Source: Ustilaginoidea virens | Taxonomy: Eukaryota > Ascomycota > Sordariomycetes > Hypocreales > Clavicipitaceae | Direction of reading: 5' to 3' | DNA length: 64,000 bases | Assembly (NCBI RefSeq): GCF_000687475.1 | Contig: NC_057316.1 | Location: forward strand, 62,001-126,000 | Part shown: positions 12,040 to 23,900 of the stretch, in pieces | How positions within the stretch are numbered: position 1 is the stretch's first letter | Layout of the letters: each line of letters begins with the position of its first letter | The notes under the pieces: model-generated | The model's database searches: none | Seen by the model: only the letters and a program-made list of their open reading frames with translations | Told to the model about the DNA's origin: nothing | Translations under genes and position numbers: made by a program

Positions 12040-12294
12040 TATTACAGACTTAGGCTATACCTGTATTATAGATTAACTAAGGCTCGGGCTATGCCCGTGC
12101 CTAGTCTGGAACGGATGATATAAGGTAGACGCGTGGGTCTATAAGGGCAACGTTAGGGCTCTAGCCCGCGCTATATACGGATGTATATAGACTGCGGAAG
12201 GGACCCGATTCGGACTCTTCTCCCTTCCTCCTTAGTTTTATCAATATATCCGATTAACGCCTATTCGCAGTCGCCCTAGGGCTAGTCCGTCACA
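12040..12294 (+). repeat. Gyp1 3' LTR
   Basis: 255 bp aligned without gaps to the 5' LTR. It starts TATTACAGAC where the 5' copy has TGTCACGGAC, changes that fit CpA/TpG-to-TpA. It is preceded by the purine tract AAAGGGGG (polypurine tract). Confidence 0.93.
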
Positions 12295-12329
12295 GGCTTC
12301 ATTTTATATTTACCCTCAGAATTATAATA

Positions 12330-14194
12330 GATCTATACGAGCTCCTTATTGATAGCAGTACTAGTCCTATTAGCCAAAAAAGGGAATAATAGGTAGCATT
12401 TTTATATTAACTATTAGACCCTTAATAAGGTTATAATCTAAAACTAATACCCCCTCCCCTTAATTAAAAAGACCTTACGATCCCTATCCTAAGCAAAATA
12501 GTTTACTAAGGTTAATATATATATAGTATTCTATAAGATATGTATTGCAGAGGGCGATAAATACTTAACCGCATTCTATATATAATTCAGACTATTTAAA
12601 TGGCTTATTACGCTATTTAGCCTAAGCAGGGCCCTTATAACCTTTTAAAGATATATTAATAGGGCCTTAGGGAATATACTAGGAGACTTTATAACCGCCT
12701 ACCTTAATAACATTTTAATTTATACTAAGGGATTAAAGGCAGACTATATAAGGCGCATTAAAGAAGTCCTTTAATAATTATAAAAGGCCGGCTTAAATTT
12801 AGATCTTAATAAATACGACTTTATAGTAAAAGAGGTCTAGTACCTAGGATATATTGTAATAGCTAGAAAGGAAATCTATTTAAACCCCAAAAAGATTAAG
12901 GCTATTTAGAACTAAAAAGCGCCTATAAAATTAAAAAGTATTTATAGTTTCCTTGGTTTTACTAACTTCTACCGCGATTTTATCCTAGATTTCTCCTATC
13001 TTATCGACCCTTTAGTTAAATTAATAAAGAAAGGGGTCCTATTCTAATAATTAAATAAAAAAAAGGCGGTATTCTAAGCGCTTAAGTAGTATTTTATATT
13101 ATCTCTGGTTCTCGCCTAATAAGACCCTAATAAAGAGACGGTCCTTAAAGCAGATAGTTCTAGTATAGCCCTTAGTAGCTATCTATTATAAGTCGGGGAG
13201 GATAGTATACTCTACCCTATTATATACTATTCCGCTTACTTATTAAATATAGAACGGAACTATACTATATACAATAAGGAACTCCTCGCTATTATCTCTT
13301 ACTTTAAAATATAGTTAGTAGAATTCTACTTAATAGCCTCCCCCTTTACTATCCTTACCGACTATAAGAACTTAAAGTACTTTACCTAACTATAAAAAAT
13401 ATCTAAGCGATAAGCCTAATAGGCTAAAACTCTAGTACTCTTTAATTTCTATTTTTAGTATAAGCTAAGGTTATAAGCCTAACGCCTTAATATGCTTTCT
13501 TAATAGGAATAAGAAGCAGATAAGGCAGAACTATAAATCGGCTAAATCCTAAAACTATTATCTATTTTAGTACTCAATATAGATAAAATAAAAGGCGAGA
13601 TAATATTAATCCTAGCCCTAAAGACTATCCTATCTTATAGCCTATATATTTTTATTAATTCCTATCTTTAAGCTATTTAAGATTAAGCGATATCTAAAGA
13701 TAGTACGTATCAGGCCTAATAGATAGTAATCGCAAATAAAGAATAACAATTTCTAATAAAGGCAGCAATATAAGAATAAATTGCTAATTATACCCTAAAT
13801 GTATATAGCATACTCCTTTACTAGGTATAAGTATAGCTCCTATTATTTAAGCCTTTAACTACTATGGTAATCTAATACTGCTATAACTCGCTTATTACGG
13901 GCCACTTAAGGAAAAATACTACCTTCTAACTATTGCAATAAAATTATTACTTCGATAATATATTATCTAAGATAGCGAGATATATTCGGAATTGCTAATA
14001 CCGCAAGATATATAAGAGCCGCTAATTACGCTAAGGCTTATTACAACCGCTACTAATTGTAGACCGCTTTTAGTTATAGATATCGGTCGACTTTATAACC
14101 GACCTTCCTACCTGTAATACCTCTAACCTGCGATTCCTTATAGTGATTATAGACTGCTTATCGAAGTATATCTAGCTTAAGGCTATATACTTAA
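12330..14194 (+). pseudogene. GypOld left part: gypsy RT, RNase H and integrase zinc domain
   Basis: This is a diverged relative of Gyp1 entering abruptly within RT at the edge of the solo LTR. YTSSLL and the palm YLNNILIYT (12710 on) are seen; both catalytic aspartates now read as asparagine. RNase H (KADSSSIAL near 13148) and an integrase zinc domain near 13870-13990 follow. It stops at 14194, where Cop1 has inserted, and resumes at 33810. The 5' LTR, gag and protease are missing. Confidence 0.8.
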
Positions 14195-14909
14195 TGTTGC
14201 AAAATGGTGATTCAGAACACTGTTGGAAATGTACTGGATACCGACAGTGGCGTACAAGGCGTTGCAGAATAAAACAAGGAGCTGGTTAAAGATTTAAAGC
14301 GCACAAGAGGTTGACCAGAGCAAAGATGTCAGGGAAATCTGATTCTAATTGTTGGTGACTATTCTAGCTAGAAAGAGGGAATTTTGGGCATATTTCTACC
14401 ATCTTGAAAAAGTGGTTGAAAATAATGAAAAACCGCAAAAATAGCGAAAAACCCGACGAAAAGTCGGTCTGCCCAACCGTGCCCAGTCTGTGCCCAATAT
14501 CCTACCCAGTGCATACCCAACCAAGCCCAGTGGCTTATAGCGGTGTGCCGGATGCCCTATAACAGCCTGCCGTACAGGCCGGAAGCCCTATATCGGTCTG
14601 CCGTAAATGACCGGTGTAGCGGGTGACTATATGTAGAAGGCCGAAAGTGCTGGTTTGCCTATTTGGTAATCCCGTAGAAATGCGCCGCCTGTTGTGGGCC
14701 CTGTGGCCCGCTGTGACCGGCCGCTGTGGCCGGCTGTGGGGCGCTATGCCGGTGCCGTGACCGGCGCTATGGCCCACTATAATCGGCGTTGTGGGGCGCT
14801 GTGCCCCACCATAGCGCCTGGTATAGCCACCGCGATATCTCAACGCAGAAACGTCGTATAGTGGCGAGACCAGTACCAAAATATAGCTAAAAAGGCGCTG
14901 ATTTCAATA
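14195..14909 (-). repeat. Cop1 3' LTR
   Basis: 715 bp, reading TGTTGCAAAATGG at the left and ending ATTTCAATA on the plus strand; the ends are TGTTG...CAACA before mutation. A GC-rich block at about 14690-14820 is made of repeated GCTGTGGCC-like words, several of which read GCTATGG here. Confidence 0.93.
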
Positions 14910-14917
14910 CCCCCTCT
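14910..14917 (-). promoter_or_regulatory. Cop1 polypurine tract
   Basis: AGAGGGGG on the minus strand, directly next to the 3' LTR; it would prime plus-strand DNA synthesis. Confidence 0.8.
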
Positions 14918-14984
14918 GATTAGCAACATAGCTAATCCTAGCGTTAGAATAAAAGAAAGAAGTCCCGTAAAAAAGAAGAAAAAA

Positions 14985-17900
14985 TTATAGGGATTGCAGC
15001 CCTAATAATTGCCGAAATATGGGGAATTTCGGGCTTGGGAGTGGTTTGGTAAGTCCATCCGCAGGCATATCTGTCGTGGGTAAATAAGATATTTTTACTA
15101 GGCTACCGTGGGCCTTCTCACGTATATACCGGAATTTAAGCAAGGTATGCTTAGTGTGGGTATGCTGATTTAGGTCATTTGCATTAGAAATAGACCCTTA
15201 GTTATCGCAGTATAGTGGTATCGGGCGTTGAATATCGACCTGGATTTCTTTAAATAAATTAGATATCTACTCTACTTCGCGAATTGCCTCAAGCATTGCA
15301 TTAGACTCGGCTTCAAGCGTTAATAAAACCATAGTCGAAGACCGTTTTGACCTCCAGCTAATAGGCCCACCATTTAAGGTAGTAAGATAACCACCAGTAG
15401 ACTTCGAAGTCAGCCGGCACCCAGCAAAATCGCTATCAGAAAATGCAGCTAATACTACGGTAGCTTTAGCGGCTCGGTAATAAATGGCTATATTTGCCGT
15501 ACCAGCTAAGTAGCGAAAAGCGCCCTTAGCAGCATTAAGCTGTGTAGTAGAAGCCTGTTGCATATATCGTGATAGGTATTGCGTTGGAAAGGCAAGGTCA
15601 GGTCTTAACATCATCATCAACTACATCGATGTCCCTACTAGCTGCTGGAATAAGTGTTGATTACTAGCATCTAGCGGCGTATCATCAGCCTCAGTAAGTA
15701 TACCGGGCTGTAGCGGGATTAGATGCGGTCGTGCGTCCTTAAGGTTGAACTTCTCAAGGACTTCCGCAATAAATTGCGATTGGTGCAGCCATAATAGGCC
15801 CTTTTCTCTATCCCTAATAATTTGCACTCCTAGAAAGAAGGAGGCAGGTCCTCGGTCTTCTATAGTATAAACCTTATGGAATTTAGCCTTAAGCTGGTCA
15901 ATATAGCTAAGGTCCAGACCGACAATCAAGCAGTCATCCACATAGGTTATAATAAAGGTATGCATTCCTTTATTATAGAAAACGGCAGCATTAAAAAGTA
16001 ACGGCTTAAAACCCTCTTGCACTAGAAGGTCTTTTAACCGTAACTACCACTCGCGAGGGCTTTATTTAAGCCCATACAAGGCTTTCTTCAATAGTATGAC
16101 CTATAATGCAGAGGGGTTATATCCAACCTTAGTAAGCAAGGCTAGAAGTCGACGACGCTGCTGGTCAGACTATAAGGCTGGGTTAGGTGAGAGTAGGCTT
16201 TCTGCAAATTCTAGAAAACCAGCTGGAATCTCTATATAAATCGTCTCCAGTAGTTTACTATTTAGAAAGGCACCAATAAAGTCGATCTACTCTATTTCCT
16301 AGTTATTTGCAGCAATAAGAGCAAGGATAATCCTCCATATTGGTGGGATCGAAGTAGAGGCATAGGTCTCCGTAAAGTCTTGCCCAGATACCTGCATAAA
16401 GCCTTTAATAACTAATCGTGCCTTATATTTAACCGGGTTATTATTCGCATCTTTCTTAACGCGAAAAACAGGCCGGTTACGCAATATTTTCCTACTAATA
16501 GGAACACTAATCTTAGGAATAAATTAGAAGACATTTAAATCGATTAATTGCTCGAATTCCGAAAATAAGGCTTTTACCCAGCTATCCTTATGTGGGCTAT
16601 ATAAGACTTCCTTCCAGCTATTAGACACACCTTCTGGGGCCCGTTTTGCAGCCTTAATCTTTACTGCACAGCAAATATCGTATATTTGCTGGTAAAAAGC
16701 ATAGGAAGGGGGGAAATCCTGTGTGGGAGCCTCTAGGGGGCTGCCTAGGTATCTGAAAATCTGGTCGTTTTTCGGCTAGGTGGGTAGGAAAGCACCCCAT
16801 TAGTTAGTCTGTAGGTCAGACTATTGGTCAGACTGTTGGTCAGTCTGTAGGTCAGACTATTGGTTAGTCTATAGGTCAAGTGACCTATAGTATCCGTAGC
16901 TTAGGATACCTTATACGTCTCGTATCTGTGGCTGCATTCTTCCTCTAATTTTACCCCTAGTAGCCCTAACCTGGTATAGCTGAATAGGCACCTTTTCTAA
17001 TACTCGAAATATTTTCTCTTACGGTCTCTCATTTAAGGCGATATTTAGACTCTCGAATTTCAGATATTTTAGTATAGGCAGCGTTTTACTATGGCGAAAT
17101 GCTGTATTTATTAGGAAGCCGGGCGAAAAGGCAGAATTTATTGTATCGGAAAGTCGCAGAAAATTAGTGTGTGTGGGGCTTTAAGATTCGGACTATTGAA
17201 AATTTGCTATATGGGGCGAGTTAGAATTTTTATATGTGTAGGGTATGCCTACTTTTGTGATGGATTCGGAAAATCTCGGTGGTTAAGATTCCTAGTGACG
17301 AGAGCTTTCTGCATTTTTTAGCATTTGCAGCCTTTTTATATAGGAAAAGGCTGTATTTTCCTTAGCCGGTGAAAGCGGACCGTCTTGCCTAAGCTGAAAA
17401 GCTGAGTTAGGCTGAAGCGATTTGGAATCGAAAGACAGCGAATTGCTAAGAAATATTGCAGAGTGCTGTAGCGGGCTAATTGGTAGGCCCACTGGTTGTA
17501 GCAGGCCCATTGGTTGTAGTAGGCCCGCTGATTGTGGTGGATCCGTATGCTATATTAGGCCCATTGGTTGTGGTGGGCCCGTGGGCTGTGTTGGATCTGT
17601 GGCCTGTGGTAGGCCTGTGCCTTCGACTAGGCTTATACTATCGGTTTTAGACGAAATAGGTATATTTAGGCGAGGCGACTTCTAAATAGGCTCTTCTAAA
17701 GCAATTTAGTCGATATTTACCCCCTCTAAATTAGAAGGCGGTTGGAAATCAAAAGTGCCCTTTAGGCCACTTGAAATAGGGCCTATACCTTTATTTTGGT
17801 AGGTAAAGGTAATAAAAGAGGTCTTAGTGACGACCCGGCGATATGGGATGTAGATGAGGTAGGTGCCGTTACCTAGCATAGCTAGTAACCTACCTGACTC

Positions 17901-20753
17901 GGTCCGGGGGGCTAGCTTATAGCTAATGACCCGTTTTTCTAGAGGGATTAGCACCTCTACAGCCGCACTAATAGCCCTAAAGCTAGTAAGGTCGGGTAGG
18001 TGGTAGTATATAATTTCCGGAAAGTCCTTCTTTAATTCCTCGAAAGGTAATAAGGAACGGTTTAAGACTGCTATTAGATTTACTAAGGTAGTAATACTAA
18101 GAATTACTATAGACCAAAAGTAAGAAGGTAACCGAGACCAAAGTATAGTAGCTCTAAGTCGGTTAATAATGACCCGTATAGAGCGTTCTGCTAACCTATT
18201 TTACTTATGAATATAAGGGGAAGAGGTTAAAAAATCTATACCCTTGAGAGCTAGCCAGGCTATAATAATATTATTGATTTCCTTACCACCATTATAGTGG
18301 AATTCAATAGCTGATTTGCTATAGCGATTCCGAAGACCTTGGAAGAACCCTTATAATACTAGGAATACCGTAGGTCCTTCTTTATTAGGTAGTAAATGCA
18401 CCCAATAGAAGCGTGATTTCCGGTCAACTAAGATGAGGCAAATAGGGCGTTTATTGTATAGTAGAGGGTTAATTTGGAAGATATCGCCCTCTATAATATC
18501 CAAACAATGCATAGGGTCTGGTATAGCCCCTGATGTAAAACGCCGAACTAATTTTGCCCTTTTATAGGCAATACAATTGAAATCAGAATCCTTTATCTTA
18601 CTAAGATCAGGTAACCCTATAGTTAATGCACAGGTTTTCTTTAAAAGTTGGATTCCGATATGCCTAAGCCGGATATACCAAAGTCCGGCTAATAATAGCA
18701 GCTTTTAATATTCTATATCAGCAGCTGGTATTGGGGTAGGGTTGAGGGCGACCGGGGCCCTCTATAGTGGTTGGGCTGTATTAGGAATAGCAGCCTCTAT
18801 TGGTACCACCGAAAAACCAGGACTAACTAGTAGGTCAGCTAGTAGGATTTCTTACGAATTAGCTGGTAGAAGTGGAAGGTCTGAGTCAGCTGGTGGGGTA
18901 GGTAAATCCTCTAGTAGGGGATATTCCTCGTATTCTTCCGGGTTGGCTAGGGCAGGTAATTCGACCGAGATACTGTATGAAGCCGGTTGGCTGGTATGGT
19001 ATAAAAACGGCGAATCTACCCCTTTTTATTATAAAAAGAAGCCATACTTCTTAAAATTAAAAAGCCTAATGCACTTATTGTTGCTATTAATTAGGCTTTA
19101 GCCCTAAATACTGCCACGATTCAGATAATGTTTAATGCCGCTAAAGATATTAATATCAAAAGCTGGTATGAAGAGGGCGTTAGTTAGCTCTAAGGTGCCC
19201 CACTGAGGTGGGTTAGTGCCCTATAGCACGGTAAAACGCGCTATGCCCCACCCACTGGGCTTGATTGGGCCACTACCTGTGCTGATGACTGGTCTGTTTC
19301 CGGTATAGTATTGGAAGTAGGTGAAATGCTTTTTATCGTTAATAATATGCACTATAGAACTAGTATCGTAGAGTAAAGAATCTATTAGCATTTTCCCACC
19401 GGATTGTGCACTATAGCTAGTAGCTAGAAATTATATATATTTGCGGTCCTAGAAGGAAGAATAGGCTGTCTCACAGGGTATAAGACTTAGAGTGTTATAA
19501 TTCCCTAGTACGAAGGAATCAATAGTCTTTTCTTTTTTGTTGGTCTTTTGTGGGGTATCTGCTTTATTAGCTGAATCTTTCTTTTCTTTATTCTTCTTCT
19601 TATTTTCCGGCTTGCCTTATGTGGCTAAAGAAGACCCTTGTTGGGTAGAAGAAGACCCCTATTTCTTTTTATTGGCGTTGGTGGTAGTGTTTTTACTACC
19701 CTTACTAGTGTTATTACTAGCTGGCTTGCTACTATTGTTAGTAGCGGCACCTTTGACCTTTGCGAGGTGGGTGGTAGCCCTTACTACTGATGATCCTTTA
19801 ATGCGTTGTTCTTCCAGTAAATCAACTATATAAAATTGCAGGTTAATATTTAATGTATTTCCCTAAGTATAGGCGATTCTCATTATTATGCGGTGCCGTT
19901 CTGCCCACTGAAAAAAGACCCCTTCTACAATATGTAAATACTGGCTGATTTGGTCGAAAGGTTGTATATAGGAGCCTAAAATTTGCAGCCTAGATAGGTA
20001 GCTATTAAAGGAGGCGTTAAAAGATTCCAAGGTACCCTTGTAGCCTATAAAATTTAGTTGATAGAAGGCAGGGTATAGGTGGGTCCGCTATACGTCTAAT
20101 AAGTAAGAATACTATTTGGTGAGTAATATAAAGGCTGACTCTAGGTCAGTGCACTAATTAATAACGGCAGCTGGTCCTTCTGTGCAACTATTCTTGATAA
20201 GTAATAGTAAAAGTGCTTGCTCTGAATCGTTGAACTTACTAGCAATAGAAGGTTCTTCGATAAATTTGGCGATATTAAGTGCCCTAAGTTGAATTATAAG
20301 GGCCTGTTTCTATTAGTCGAAGTTAGATGCCCCCCTTAGCTTTTAGGATTCCTGGAATCTATTGGCTGTCTTGGCTAGTTCTTTGATAGCTATAGCGCTA
20401 ACTTGGCTACTAATGCTGGATGGAACCGGCAAGGGTTACTAGGCTTTGGGTAGTAATAGTGGGTTATTTCCTTTACCCATAGGGGTTTAGAAGGTATCCA
20501 CATCCATTATATCCTGGGATGGTGGGCTAGTAGCAGGCTTAATTAGTCTATCTACTAAGGTGCCTACCTTATTAGCCAAAAAATCGATTTTAGAATTAAT
20601 TCAATTAAATTTATAGTTGAATTCTTTTCTCATTTCCTGTTGGTCTTCCCTAAGCTGGGCAATTTCCTGGTTATTATCAGATTCTTCTACCTCTGCTGTA
20701 TTAGGGACTTAGTAGCTTAGGTTATTAGCGGTAGGAACGTTCTGACTGGCCAT
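14985..20753 (-). pseudogene. Cop1 gag-pol polyprotein relic (copia order), 1,923 codons without net indel
   Basis: From the ATG at 20753 (MASQNVPTANN) to the terminal TAA at 14985 the distance is exactly 1,923 codons. Order: Gag (about 20753-19500) with a basic N/S/K-rich tail and no zinc knuckle; protease near 19365 where D-T-G-S reads DTSS; integrase from about 18690 (YIRLRH, with one zinc cysteine now tyrosine) to 17700; RT with NRPVFRVKKDANNNP (near 16460) and an intact YVDDCLIVG near 15940; RNase H with AFSDSDFAGC, TLEAES and the end MPADGLTKPLP. Many TAG/TAA codons interrupt it, so only fragments remain open. It would have encoded all proteins for particle formation, integration and reverse transcription. 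Confidence 0.9.
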
Positions 20754-21020
20754 TATAGGAAGAGAAAAGGTGCCGGAAAGTCTTAAAAATGCGAAGAAAA
20801 TTAAGACTGAAAATCTAGATAAAATTAGAAGAAAGCTGCGTTAAGGAATAACCTTAAAAAATCCTATTGCAAGGATATGTTGCAGCTTGGTGTAGTAGCT
20901 GGGTTCCTAAATCTGGGATGATTAGTCCCTTATTAGTAGATTTCTGGAAGGTTAGCTGCTAAATGCATTAAAATCCTAAGTTAGTGTAAAAAAAAGTCTT
21001 AAGCTAGAAGCCTTAAGACA

Positions 21021-21034
21021 CCGGGCTCATAACC
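21021..21034 (-). promoter_or_regulatory. Cop1 primer-binding site matching the initiator tRNA-Met anticodon arm
   Basis: Sense strand GGTTATGAGCCCGG directly follows the 5' LTR. It is complementary to the CAU-anticodon arm of initiator tRNA-Met (CCGGGCUCAUAACC) rather than to a tRNA 3' CCA end, as known for Drosophila copia. Confidence 0.75.
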
Positions 21035-21749
21035 TATTGCAAAATGGTGATTCAGAACACTATTGGAAATGTACTAGATACCGACAGTGGCGTATAAGGC
21101 GTTGCAGAATAAAACAAGGAGCTGGTTAAAGATTTAAAGCGCACAAGAGGTTGACCAGAGCAAAGATATCAGGGAAATCTAATTCTAATTATTGGTGACT
21201 ATTCTAGCTAGAAAGAGGGAATTTTAGGCATATTTCTACTATCTTGAAAAAGTGGTTGAAAATAATGAAAAACCGCAAAAATAGCGAAAAACCCGACGAA
21301 AAGTCGGTCTGCCCAACCGTGCCCAATCTGTGCCCAATATCCTACCCAGTGCATACCCAACCAAGCCCAGTGGCTTGTAGCGGTGTGCCGGATGCCCTAT
21401 AACAGCCTGCCGTACAGGCCGGAAGCCCTATATCGGTCTGCCGTAAATGACCGGTATAGCGGGTGACTGTATGTAGAAGGCCGAAAGTGCTGGTTTGCCC
21501 ATTTGGTAATCCCGTAGAAATGCGCCGCCTGTTGTGGGCCCTGTGGCCCGCTGTGACCGGCCGCTGTGGCCGGCTGTGGGGCGCTGTGCCGGTGCCGTGA
21601 CCGGCGCTGTGGCCCACTGTAATCGGCGTTGTGGGGCGCTGTGCCCCACCATAGCGCCTGGTATAGCCACCGCGATATCTCAACGCAGAAACGTCGTATG
21701 GTGGCGAGACCAGTACCAAAATACAGCTAAAAAGGCGCTGATTTCAACA
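21035..21749 (-). repeat. Cop1 5' LTR
   Basis: 715 bp, gap-free against the other LTR. Differences such as CTTGTAGCGG here against CTTATAGCGG at 14533 are TpG-to-TpA changes. Confidence 0.93.
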
Positions 21750-21771
21750 CTTAATAAAAGCAGAAGACTAT
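21750..21771 (+). pseudogene. 22-bp sliver of GypOld between Cop1 and the LINE
   Basis: The sequence CTTAATAAAAGCAGAAGACT(AT) contains the Cop1 target duplication and the left target copy of the LINE. It aligns with the integrase codons after CTTAATG in Gyp1 (near 10995). Confidence 0.7.
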
Positions 21772-21839
21772 TATTATTATTAAATTACGCTAGAGGCTAT
21801 TTAAAGCTAAATAACCTATCTAGTACTTCTATATAGATA

Positions 21840-23900
21840 ATTCGGAAAGGGAAAAACCTAGTAGCCGGGAGGAAAACCCTTCCTACTTTCTTAATTTCTG
21901 CTTTTTATCGCCCCGCATCGGGGGCAGCAGGTATCCGGTACGTAAGAGAGTAGGGTGCGCAACCACTTAAGACTATATCTAGCAGTATTACATAGGAAGA
22001 GTGCGAGCGAAAAGTCCTAGAATATCAGGTCCGGGTCGGTAATCTTATCGGGTAAGAAGTAAAAGGAGGGTAAAGCTAGGGGGATAGGGCTAGTAGTATA
22101 TTCGCAGCAGGTATATTCTCGCCGGGCGCGCATCTATAGTGGCCTAGGTGCTTCTTGGTACGCATTAATTTTTAGATCAAAAGAGGAAGTAAGCCAATTC
22201 TAAAGGTTAAAGCGGGCGGCCTTAGGCACTATATTAATATATAGGTTAGTAATACCCCCCGACTTAGTGCCTTTTCTTCTTTTCTTCTTTTCCTTCGTAG
22301 CACTAATTTCAAGGTATATAATAACCCCTCTATCGCGGTATAAGGCCGGTGCTAACCCTATTAGCAGTATAGCAGCAGCAGTAGCGACAATAGCAATAAT
22401 AATAATACCAGTAATAATAAAAACAATAGCAACGAAAATGCCTAAATAGTCGGCGATACTAGATAAAGGGGTGAGTATAGGTCTTACGCGCGGTAGGACT
22501 GCAGCTAACCCTTATAATATAGCCCGGAGAACTATACGCATAGCCTTACGGGCTGTGTCTAATACGCTTAAAGGATCCCAAATATTAATACCGCAGTCAA
22601 TAAGATATAGACCGGGTCGTACCCGCTCTCTAGCGATACTAATACAGATAAAAACCGGTATAGCCTACTATCCCTACGCCTTTGCGGGTAAGACGTATAT
22701 ACCCCTAGAAAGGACCCCTAGGAACCGGGTCCTAATATAAAAACTCCTAGATATATAGGAGACTATTATTAGGGGGATAGAGGTGCGTTTTTGATTTATA
22801 TATAGCGCAGGCTACCGGCTGACTGTTTTTAGCTTTAGGTGGACGACTATAAGGCCCTTTAGCAGAGGGCTAAATAGGCGTCTGCCTCTTAGAGGCATAG
22901 TCGGGCAGCGGTAATAGCAGCAGCGGCAGTAGTAGGGGGCCTTAGCGCTCCCAGGGCAACCTAGGAGATATTAGACCTCGAAGAGAGGAAGGTCCTCGCC
23001 TTAGAATAATAGGCCCACACCTAAAAGGATATTGCTATATTATTATAGGTTTTCCTAGCCCGGGAGGAAGGGGGGGAGGCTTTAGAGGGGGAGCAGACTA
23101 AAGATAAGGGGGGGAGAGTGGTAGGGAGGGCGAAGGGGGGGAGGGGGGGGAGAGTACCCCTATTGCTAATATAATAACTATTAACTAGTTTCGGCCCATA
23201 GGGCCCAAAAGATTTGCTTATTCCTAGTGCACCTCGTTCCTACTATAGGATTGCTATAAATATTATACAGGGGCTATATAAAGGTATTCGGTAGCGCTTC
23301 TGGCTATACTATATTAGAGGGATTAGGCAAGCCGGAATTAGTTAAATCGGTTAATACTAAACATCTAGCAAGCGATCGTTTATATAAAATATAGTTTATC
23401 GAGTATAATAGATATACTATATCGGTCGCAAAGTAAGCTAAGGCTAAGACTAAGCCTAAAAAGTATACGCTTTTATCTATAGTACTTCAGATAAGAGAGG
23501 ATAATATAGTAGAGGTCTTCTAGGCCTTCCCTATAGCGGCAGAAAGGTAATAGCACTAAAAGAACTCATTAGAGGCAAAAAAAGGAATTAAAGCCAATTT
23601 TTTCTATATAGAGTTAGATAAATATCGCCGATTTATACTTCTATAGACCTTTATATAATCGGGTCATTTTCACTATAGATTAGAAGTCTAATACCCTCTC
23701 GGCCGCTAGGGTCCTACGCTAAAGGCATCTCGCCTTTACTATTGCCTAATTACTCTACTATTAGTTATATTAATCTTTTGCTAATCGCTTTTCGGCTAGG
23801 AGCTAACTAGGGTTAGGATCGGGGAATAGTATATAGGCTAGGGGTCTTTAGTAACCCTTCCTTCGCTAGTATTAGAATATTACCGCTACTGCTACTAATG
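21840..23900 (-). other. 3' part of the LINE, no domain recognised
   Basis: This stretch lies downstream of RT in the LINE. It contains G-runs at 23060-23150 and short open frames on the opposite strand (22267-22449, 22471-22740) that I regard as chance. An RNase H domain may lie here but was not identified. Confidence 0.4.

Larger units (their letters stand above)
6653..12294 (+). mobile_element. Gyp1: full-length chromodomain gypsy (chromovirus) retrotransposon, RIP-inactivated
   Basis: The element is 5,642 bp with 255-bp LTRs at 6653-6907 and 12040-12294. It is flanked by the 5-bp duplication GGCTT (6648-6652 and 12295-12299). The domain order gag, protease, RT, RNase H, integrase, chromodomain on the plus strand identifies a Ty3/gypsy chromovirus. 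It is inserted in the solo LTR. Stops are frequent in every domain. Confidence 0.93.
5954..12329 (+). mobile_element. Solo copia-type LTR (CopH/CopM-related), split by Gyp1
   Basis: It begins TGTTAAAATCC like the CopH/CopM LTR and shares the following ACGGTAGTCTACTAG and CAGTGGATTA blocks and GGATAGCTTT. It is broken at 6652 by Gyp1 and resumes at 12295, ending CAGAATTATAATA at 12329. Related LTRs end GAGAATTGCAATA, and the differences at the end are transitions. Total LTR length without Gyp1 and one TSD copy is about 730 bp. No internal copia sequence follows, so it is solo. The flanks (AATAG at left, GATCT at right) do not form a duplication, and left and right neighbours are different gypsy relics. 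Confidence 0.7.
14195..21749 (-). mobile_element. Cop1: full-length Ty1/copia retrotransposon, RIP-inactivated
   Basis: 7,555 bp with 715-bp LTRs (14195-14909 and 21035-21749), flanked by CTTAA at 14190-14194 and 21750-21754. It runs on the minus strand: the polypurine tract is beside the left LTR and the primer site beside the right LTR. It is inserted in the integrase of GypOld. Cop2 is a second copy of exactly the same length. Confidence 0.95.

Noticed and set aside
14535..14879. Open frame of about 114 residues on the sense strand of the Cop1 LTR, also seen in the other Cop1/Cop2 LTRs (21342-21719, 55514-55789, 62387-62731)
   Set aside because: It lies wholly in the LTR, over GC-rich GCTGTGGCC-type repeats with few convertible codons, and a shifted frame is open too (21428-21670). 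No protein family fits. Repeat composition explains it better than coding.
22267..22740. Two hydrophobic or basic plus-strand frames inside the LINE 3' region
   Set aside because: They run opposite to the LINE, start at chance ATGs and show no domain.
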